Notes under the pieces: model-generated
The model's database searches: none
The model's input: the letters and a program-made list of their open reading frames with translations, nothing else
What the model was told of the DNA's origin: nothing
Made by a program: the position numbers and the translations under genes
Shown here: positions 59,811 through 64,000 of the stretch, in pieces
How positions within the stretch are numbered: position 1 is the first letter of the stretch
Layout: every line of letters begins with the position of its first letter
Assembly (NCBI GenBank): GCA_015075175.1
Contig: JABTUV010000001.1
Coordinates: 744,001-808,000, forward strand
Origin: a bacterium
Lineage (GTDB): Bacteria; Hinthialibacterota; Hinthialibacteria; H5-UNCL2
Length of the DNA: 64,000 nucleotides
Direction of reading: 5' to 3'

Positions 59811-60715
59811 CCCCGCCGCACGCGACGCCGCCGCGACAAGAGCCGGAACAGCGCCTCGGACACGCTCGTGTCGGTGTACAACACGTGATAGTCGGCGGCC
59901 AGTTCGTAGGCGGTCTCCTCCAACCGCGCCTCGTGCGCCGCCAGGGCGGACAGGTATTGGGCGCGCGCGCCGGTCGCGTCCACCGGCAGCCGTCCGCCGG
60001 TCTCCGCGTCCGTGAAGAGATACTCGCCGCGGAAGGGGAAGTCCCGCTCCGCCGGATCGACGATGCGCAAGAGGATCACGTCAAAGCGCCTGGACTGAAA
60101 GTAGAGCAGGCCGCGATGCAGCAACTCGGGGTCGGTCAGGCCGTCGGTGAAAAGGATCAGCATCCCGCGTCGCGGCAGCCCGCCGGCGACGGCCCGCAGG
60201 TTGGCCGGATAGTCCGCTTCCCCGCCGGCCTGGACGGCCTCCAGCGACTCCCAGACGAGCCGCAGGTGCGGCAGCGCGCCCGCCGGCGGCAGGAATCCAT
60301 GCAGTTGACTGCTGAACCATGCCAGTCCCACCTGGTCCTTCTGGCGCGTAATCAGATAAGCCAGCGCCGCCGCCAGTTCGACCGCGAATCCAAGCTTGCT
60401 CGTCTGGCCGGATGCGTAACCCATCGAGCCGGACGCATCCAGTGCCAGCGTGACGGACAGGCTGGTCTCTTCCTCGAAACGCTTGATGAAATAACGGTCG
60501 GTGCGAGCGAAGGCCTTCCAATCCAGCGTGCGCAGGTCATCGCCGGGCACGTACTCGCGATGCCCCGCGAACTCCATGTTCCAGCCGAAGCGCCTTCCCC
60601 GGTGCAAGCCGGAGAGAAAGCCCTCGACCACGTGCCGGGCGCGCAGGCCGATTTTGGGCAGGCCCTCGCTCTCCTGGGCCGCCAGGCTCGTGAGACGCCG
60701 CGAAGTCTCTCGCAT
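59807..60715 (-). CDS. DUF58 domain protein
   Basis: The 302-residue product is taken from ATG 60715 (MRETSRRLTSLAAQESEGLP). The DUF58 signature is LSGLHRGRRFGWNMEFAGHR, EYVPGDDLRTLDWKAFARTD with the following YFIKRFEEET, and a vWA-like MIDAS in LALDASGSMGYASGQTSKLG. DUF58 proteins occur with MoxR AAA+ ATPases and BatA proteins; the MoxR gene is not in this window, because 604 intergenic bases with repeats and a promoter precede this gene. No strong SD is seen; an in-frame ATG 69 bases upstream is less likely since it starts in repeat DNA. Confidence 0.87.
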   Translation of the reverse strand: MRETSRRLTSLAAQESEGLPKIGLRARHVVEGFLSGLHRGRRFGWNMEFAGHREYVPGDDLRTLDWKAFARTDRYFIKRFEEETSLSVTLALDASGSMGYASGQTSKLGFAVELAAALAYLITRQKDQVGLAWFSSQLHGFLPPAGALPHLRLVWESLEAVQAGGEADYPANLRAVAGGLPRRGMLILFTDGLTDPELLHRGLLYFQSRRFDVILLRIVDPAERDFPFRGEYLFTDAETGGRLPVDATGARAQYLSALAAHEARLEETAYELAADYHVLYTDTSVSEALFRLLSRRRRVRRG

Positions 60716-60777
60716 GGGATGAGAGTAATGGACGATGGCGGTTGGTGTCAAAGCCGGAACCCGCTTGGGAGAACAAC

Positions 60778-61045
60778 CTGTCATTTCAACCGCAGCAAGC
60801 TGTCATTTCGGCTGTAGCAAGCAGTCATTTCGACTGTAGCACGCTGTCATTTGGACCGTAGCACGCTGTCATTTCGACCGTAGGGAGAAATCTCCCGCGT
60901 TTGCCCCGAGCGTCTGCCCAGAAAAGATTTCTCCCTGCGGTCGAAATGACAGGGGCGGTCGAAATGACAGGGGCGTCGAAATGACAGGGGCGTCGAAATG
61001 ACAGGGCCGTCGGAATGACAGGGGCGCCGAGATGACAGGGGCGTC
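60778..61045. repeat. TCATTTCGACCGTAGG hairpin with tandem arm arrays on both sides
   Basis: Four 22-base units (CTGTCATTTCAACCGCAGCA, CTGTCATTTCGGCTGTAGCA and others) lead to the stem arm CTGTCATTTCGACCGTAGGG. After the complementary arm (TCTCCCTGCGGTCGAAATGA) five units of about 17 bases follow (GGGGCGTCGAAATGACA and variants). This is the most expanded copy. It occupies most of 60716-61319. Confidence 0.9.
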
Positions 61046-61119
61046 GGAGCTTGACGGCGTGCCATGAGGGACGGCAACGAGTTCTTGGTTGCCAATCAAG
61101 AACTGCCAAAGGGTACGGC

Positions 61120-61150
61120 TTGCCGTCTCTTTTATGTAACTTTATACAAT
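61120..61150 (+). promoter_or_regulatory. Putative promoter of the TPR-secretin operon
   Basis: TTGCCG at 61120-61125 and TATACA (61143-61148) or TACAAT (61145-61150) have spacers of 17 or 19. The AT-rich CTTTTATGTAACTTTATACA is unusual in this DNA. The first gene starts at 61320. Confidence 0.45.
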
Positions 61151-61319
61151 ACAGCATGTTACGCCATGCTCCCGGACTTTGCGGCTGGCGCACCGCAACT
61201 TGAGAGGCATAATTTTAAGAGAAAAGCGATCCGGCATGATTACATCCGAGCCGATCATCCGTAAGTGAAGAGAGAAGGCGGCAGTCCCTGCCGCGGAAAC
61301 AGACGAAAGGACCGGTGGG

Positions 61320-62330
61320 ATGGGCCGTTGGGCGATGCGGGCGATTCTGGCAGGGGCGATGCTGTGCGCCGGGCTTTTGTGGGCGGCTGAGAAGGCGCCG
61401 GAGTTTCCCAATAGCACGGCGGACGCGAAATCGCCGCTGGGCAGCGGTCTGACCAAGGGCCTGCGCGACAAGGAGGTGTTCTACTGGGCGCGCAGCGCGG
61501 GCGAGAAGGGCGACTATCGCAGCGCGGCGGCGCTTTATGAGACCTACCTGCGTCGTTACGCCGGCTCGCCCCGCGAGGATGAGGCCCGCTACGCGCTGGG
61601 CCGCTGCTATCTGGAACTGGGCGACTACCATCGCGCGCTGGGCAGCTTCCAGGCTTATCTTCGCAAGTTCCCCGAGGGCAAGCAGGTCGATCCCATGGTT
61701 TCCACGCTGCGACAGGTGCGGGAGGAATTGGCGCGCAAGGTGGAAACGCGCGAGGACAACGTGCGCCGCATCAGCGCCCGCGCCGAGGCCGTCGAGGTCC
61801 TGATTGAGAAAGGCTCCGTCTCCGCCGACCGCTACGCCGAACTGGGCGACCTGTACTGGGAGCTGGGCCGCTACCCGGACGCGCAGAAGGCCTACCAGAA
61901 AGCGCTGGAGGTCGATCCCCACTACTGGAAGACGCACGACGCCGGACAGCGCATCTACTTCGACGCGCACGGTCGGCTCCTGGTGCGGCCGCCGACGCTC
62001 AGCGATGAGGAACTCTTCTCCGGCCTGGTGCGGGTGAAGAATTACACCGCGCGCGTGCTCGACCTGGCCAACGACATCGAGGGCGACCGGCGCGCCTACC
62101 TGGTGAGCGGATTGGCCGTGAATACCGGCCAGGAGCCGCTCTCCAACGTGCAGTTGGAGATCACGCTGGTCGATCTCTTCGGCAACATCATGGACACCCG
62201 CACCGTCAACCTGGGCCATCTGCGGCCCAATGCGCAGAAGCCCTTTGCGGTGCGCTTTTATAATTTCGACGACAGCAACGTCAACGTGTTCAACGTGGAC
62301 CGGGTCAAGTTCACGGCCTCCTATGACTAG
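61320..62330 (+). CDS. Exported TPR protein with C-terminal FxLYD-like domain
   Basis: The 336-residue product has a signal peptide (MRAILAGAMLCAGLLWAAEK), TPR units (RSAAALYETYLRRYAGSPRE, YALGRCYLELGDYHRALGSF, LYWELGRYPDAQKAYQKALE) and a C-terminal beta domain (AYLVSGLAVNTGQEPLSNVQ, NIMDTRTVNLGHLRPNAQKP) typical of FxLYD-like modules found in outer-membrane associated proteins. It is followed by two secretin genes on the same strand, so it probably serves as an assembly or pilotin-like partner for the secretin pore. The first ATG (61320) is kept; an ATG at 61335 is an alternative. Confidence 0.75.
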   Translation: MGRWAMRAILAGAMLCAGLLWAAEKAPEFPNSTADAKSPLGSGLTKGLRDKEVFYWARSAGEKGDYRSAAALYETYLRRYAGSPREDEARYALGRCYLELGDYHRALGSFQAYLRKFPEGKQVDPMVSTLRQVREELARKVETREDNVRRISARAEAVEVLIEKGSVSADRYAELGDLYWELGRYPDAQKAYQKALEVDPHYWKTHDAGQRIYFDAHGRLLVRPPTLSDEELFSGLVRVKNYTARVLDLANDIEGDRRAYLVSGLAVNTGQEPLSNVQLEITLVDLFGNIMDTRTVNLGHLRPNAQKPFAVRFYNFDDSNVNVFNVDRVKFTASYD

Positions 62331-62390
62331 GTTGAGAACAAGGGCGATGAACACGCAGAAGGATGCAGAGCGGCAAGAGGCAGCCACGCT

Positions 62391-62459
62391 CCCTACTCCC
62401 CCCTTGACAAGGGGGGCGGGAGGGGATCGTGCGCGGCAGCAAGCAGCCGCAGTCCACAT
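62391..62459 (+). repeat. Composite repeat overlapping the start of the first secretin gene
   Basis: TACTCCCCCCTTGACAAGGG with GGGGCGGGAGGGG forms the C/G hairpin, followed by GCGGCAGCAAGCAGCCGCAG and TCCACAT, whose last bases form part of the ATG at 62458. The part order is that of the insert at 34274-34333. Confidence 0.75.
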
Positions 62460-63516
62460 GTGGGCCGTCTTGCGGGCCGCGGCGTTGGCCGCGCTGCTGG
62501 TCTGTACCTGCGTGGCCTATGGAGCGGAGAAGAAGGAGCAGGGCGAGGCGCCCCCGCCTCCCCCCGATCCCTTCGCCCAGCGGCAAATCTACATCGAGGT
62601 CTTGGTCGTCGAAACCGACTACGACGCCGACCACAGTACCGGCGTGATCCACGAGTACCTGCAGCGGGTCAACGGCGAGCTTCGCGGACGGCCGTATACC
62701 GGCGATCCTGACGACGACCGCGGCAGCCTGCGGCCCAGCATCATCAACTTCCCCACCCTGCCCAACGAGGACACCGGGACCCAGATCGTCGGGACGGCCG
62801 ATCTGGACACCGGCCTTTTGCGCTCGACCTTGCAGGCGCTGGTGGAAAGCGGCAAGGCGCGCGTCCTCTCCAAGCCCAGCATCCTGGTCCTCAACGGCAA
62901 GCAGGGCGTCATCCAGGCGGGCGAACAGGTCCCTTACCTCGCGCGCGTGCTCGGCAACAAAGATACCGTGCTGGCCACCAGCCACAAGGACACCGGCATC
63001 ACCATGAAGGTGACCCCTACCATCTGGAACGAGTGGACGGTCGACCGCCAGGCGCCCCCGGAAGAAGTGATGAAGTGGTCGCGCTACATCGTGCTGGACG
63101 TGGAGGCGGACGACCGGGTGCTCACGCGCTACCGCAAGGAAGCCAGCAACCCCATGCCCATCTTCGACGTGCGCAAGCAAAACACGACGGTGGTGGTCGA
63201 ATCGGGGCGGACCTTCATGATGGGCGGGCTGTTGCGCCAGCGCGACAGCCGCGCGGTCACCGGCATTCCGGTGTTGGCGGACGTGCCGGTCGCCGGGCGG
63301 GCCTTCTCCAGCCACAAGGAGAGCAAGGTGACCAAGGAGCTGTCGATCACCATCACGCCGACCATCCTGGCCGACGAGGTCGCCCTGGCGGGCCAGATCG
63401 ACCGCACGCTCGACCTGTCCGAGCAGATTCGCGCCGAGCAGCGGCGGGTCGAACAGGACGCCGCCAACGCCGGCAGCATCGAAGAGAAGTTCGCCAGGAA
63501 GAGGCAGCAGAAATGA
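62458..63516 (+). CDS. Secretin-like outer membrane pore protein, first copy
   Basis: ATG 62458 opens a clean signal peptide (MWAVLRAAALAALLVCTCVA), although no SD is visible because repeat DNA lies in front; the in-frame ATG at 62347 would put a repeat-encoded stretch before the signal. The 352-residue product has a short N1-like region (QIYIEVLVVETDYDADHSTG), SGKARVLSKPSILVLNGKQG, IQAGEQVPYLARVL, the secretin core GITMKVTPTIWNEWTVDRQ, and VESGRTFMMGGLLRQRD with GIPVLADVPVAGRAFSSHKE. These are the standard motifs of the GspD/PilQ family. It is short: only the secretin domain plus one small domain. It overlaps the next secretin gene by ATGA. Confidence 0.85.
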   Translation: MWAVLRAAALAALLVCTCVAYGAEKKEQGEAPPPPPDPFAQRQIYIEVLVVETDYDADHSTGVIHEYLQRVNGELRGRPYTGDPDDDRGSLRPSIINFPTLPNEDTGTQIVGTADLDTGLLRSTLQALVESGKARVLSKPSILVLNGKQGVIQAGEQVPYLARVLGNKDTVLATSHKDTGITMKVTPTIWNEWTVDRQAPPEEVMKWSRYIVLDVEADDRVLTRYRKEASNPMPIFDVRKQNTTVVVESGRTFMMGGLLRQRDSRAVTGIPVLADVPVAGRAFSSHKESKVTKELSITITPTILADEVALAGQIDRTLDLSEQIRAEQRRVEQDAANAGSIEEKFARKRQQK

Positions 63517-64000
63517 AGCGGTACCTCGCTCTCCTCGTTCTGGCGGCGCTCACGCTCGGCGACGGCAGGCTGCCGCACTTCACCGGCGGGCCGGCCTGGG
63601 GGCGGCCGCCGGACATGGTGCAGATCGAAGTCGAGGTCTTCGAGGTCATCCACGAAGCGGGCCAGGACCTGGGCTTCACCTGGAACTGGGTCAATACCAA
63701 CCCCTCGGGTGATCTCAAGGACAGTTTCTCGCGCTTCCCGGTAGGACTGAACGAGCGCGGCCAGCTGACGCTGGAATTGTTGGATACGCGCTTCGGCGTC
63801 CTGACCACGAGCATTGAGGCGGCCATGCGGCGCGGCAACGCCAAGCTTCTGTCCCGTCCTACTCTGGTCACCCTGGACGGCAAGCAGGCCTTTATCACCT
63901 CCGGGGAGGAGCTGCCCTTTAACGATTTCAAGAAGAGCATCAACCAGCAGCAGTACGTGGTCGCCTTCAAGAATACCGGCGTGCATCTTGAGGTGACTCC
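63513..64000 (+). CDS. Secretin-like protein, second copy (partial)
   Basis: ATG 63513 overlaps the stop of the previous gene. The signal peptide is MKRYLALLVLAALTLGDG. The sequence is parallel to its neighbour: QIEVEVFEVIHEAGQDLGFT, AAMRRGNAKLLSRPTLVTLD, FITSGEELPFNDF, and GVHLEVTP where the window ends. Two adjacent secretin genes of this short kind suggest a duplicated or hetero-oligomeric outer membrane gate. The C-terminal secretin core is beyond the edge. Confidence 0.8.
   Translation, partial: MKRYLALLVLAALTLGDGRLPHFTGGPAWGRPPDMVQIEVEVFEVIHEAGQDLGFTWNWVNTNPSGDLKDSFSRFPVGLNERGQLTLELLDTRFGVLTTSIEAAMRRGNAKLLSRPTLVTLDGKQAFITSGEELPFNDFKKSINQQQYVVAFKNTGVHLEVT

Noticed and set aside
60778-61045. 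Long array of TCATTTCGACC units as a possible CRISPR or integron attC array
   Set aside because: No unique spacers, no integrase, and the units are degenerate copies of the hairpin arms.

Overview
The window is GC-rich DNA from a Gram-negative bacterium that I cannot place to species. It combines type IV pilin-like proteins with the N-terminal FTLIELL signature, PilT-family ATPases, secretins, an ExbB/ExbD pair, a HzsA-related multihaem protein, Tat-exported Gfo/Idh/MocA oxidoreductase, several BatA-type von Willebrand proteins, and cohesin, dockerin and PT-rich surface proteins. That mix is typical of uncultured PVC/FCB-like lineages such as Planctomycetota, Hydrogenedentota or Sumerlaeota; this is inference, not proof. 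Many genes carry small indels, nearly all deletions, which look more like consensus errors in a metagenome assembly than mass gene decay.

Layout. 1-6.2 kb: tail of a beta-helix sugar nucleotidyltransferase, a subtilisin-like protease ending in a dockerin, and a large exported protein with two cohesin-like modules, then tRNA-Ala(CGC). 6.5-11 kb: two exported c-type cytochrome proteins (YVTN propeller dihaem; HzsA-like with three CxxCH). 11-16 kb: triplicated repeat, a SelA-like PLP enzyme, a zinc-ribbon protein, a toxin-antitoxin pair whose toxin has a nonsense codon, and prolyl-tRNA synthetase. 16.3-21 kb: glnE and an exported TPR protein. 21.3-28.4 kb: a complete cytochrome c maturation operon (ccmE, F, H, two accessory genes, A, B, C, D), which fits the several c-type cytochromes encoded nearby.

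28.5-38.5 kb: a sodium/solute symporter, ddl, an operon exbB-exbD-TPR-TonB-like/vWA protein, and a uridine kinase-RidA fused frame. 38.6-43.5 kb: BatA-like protein, TPR lipoprotein and two PilT-type motor ATPases. 43.7-51.9 kb: an unknown protein, the Gfo/Idh/MocA protein, a broken dihaem cytochrome, two pilin-like proteins flanking pyrG, and a PAS/zinc protein. 52.3-60.7 kb: PPK2, a glucuronokinase-like GHMP kinase overlapping galU, and a three-gene vWA/BatA/DUF58 operon. 61.3-64 kb: TPR protein and two tandem secretins, the second cut by the window edge.

The most unusual layer is the intergenic repeats. One family of hairpins (core TCATTTCGACCGAAGG) sits at eight places, sometimes with its arms expanded into short tandem arrays. 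A second composite palindrome (TGGACTGCGGCAGC core) abuts stop codons and has entered two coding regions. Two degenerate short repeats show polarity: AAGATT-type arrays lie just upstream of three start codons and ATGGGACC-type arrays lie just downstream of four stop codons, always in the sense orientation of the adjoining gene.
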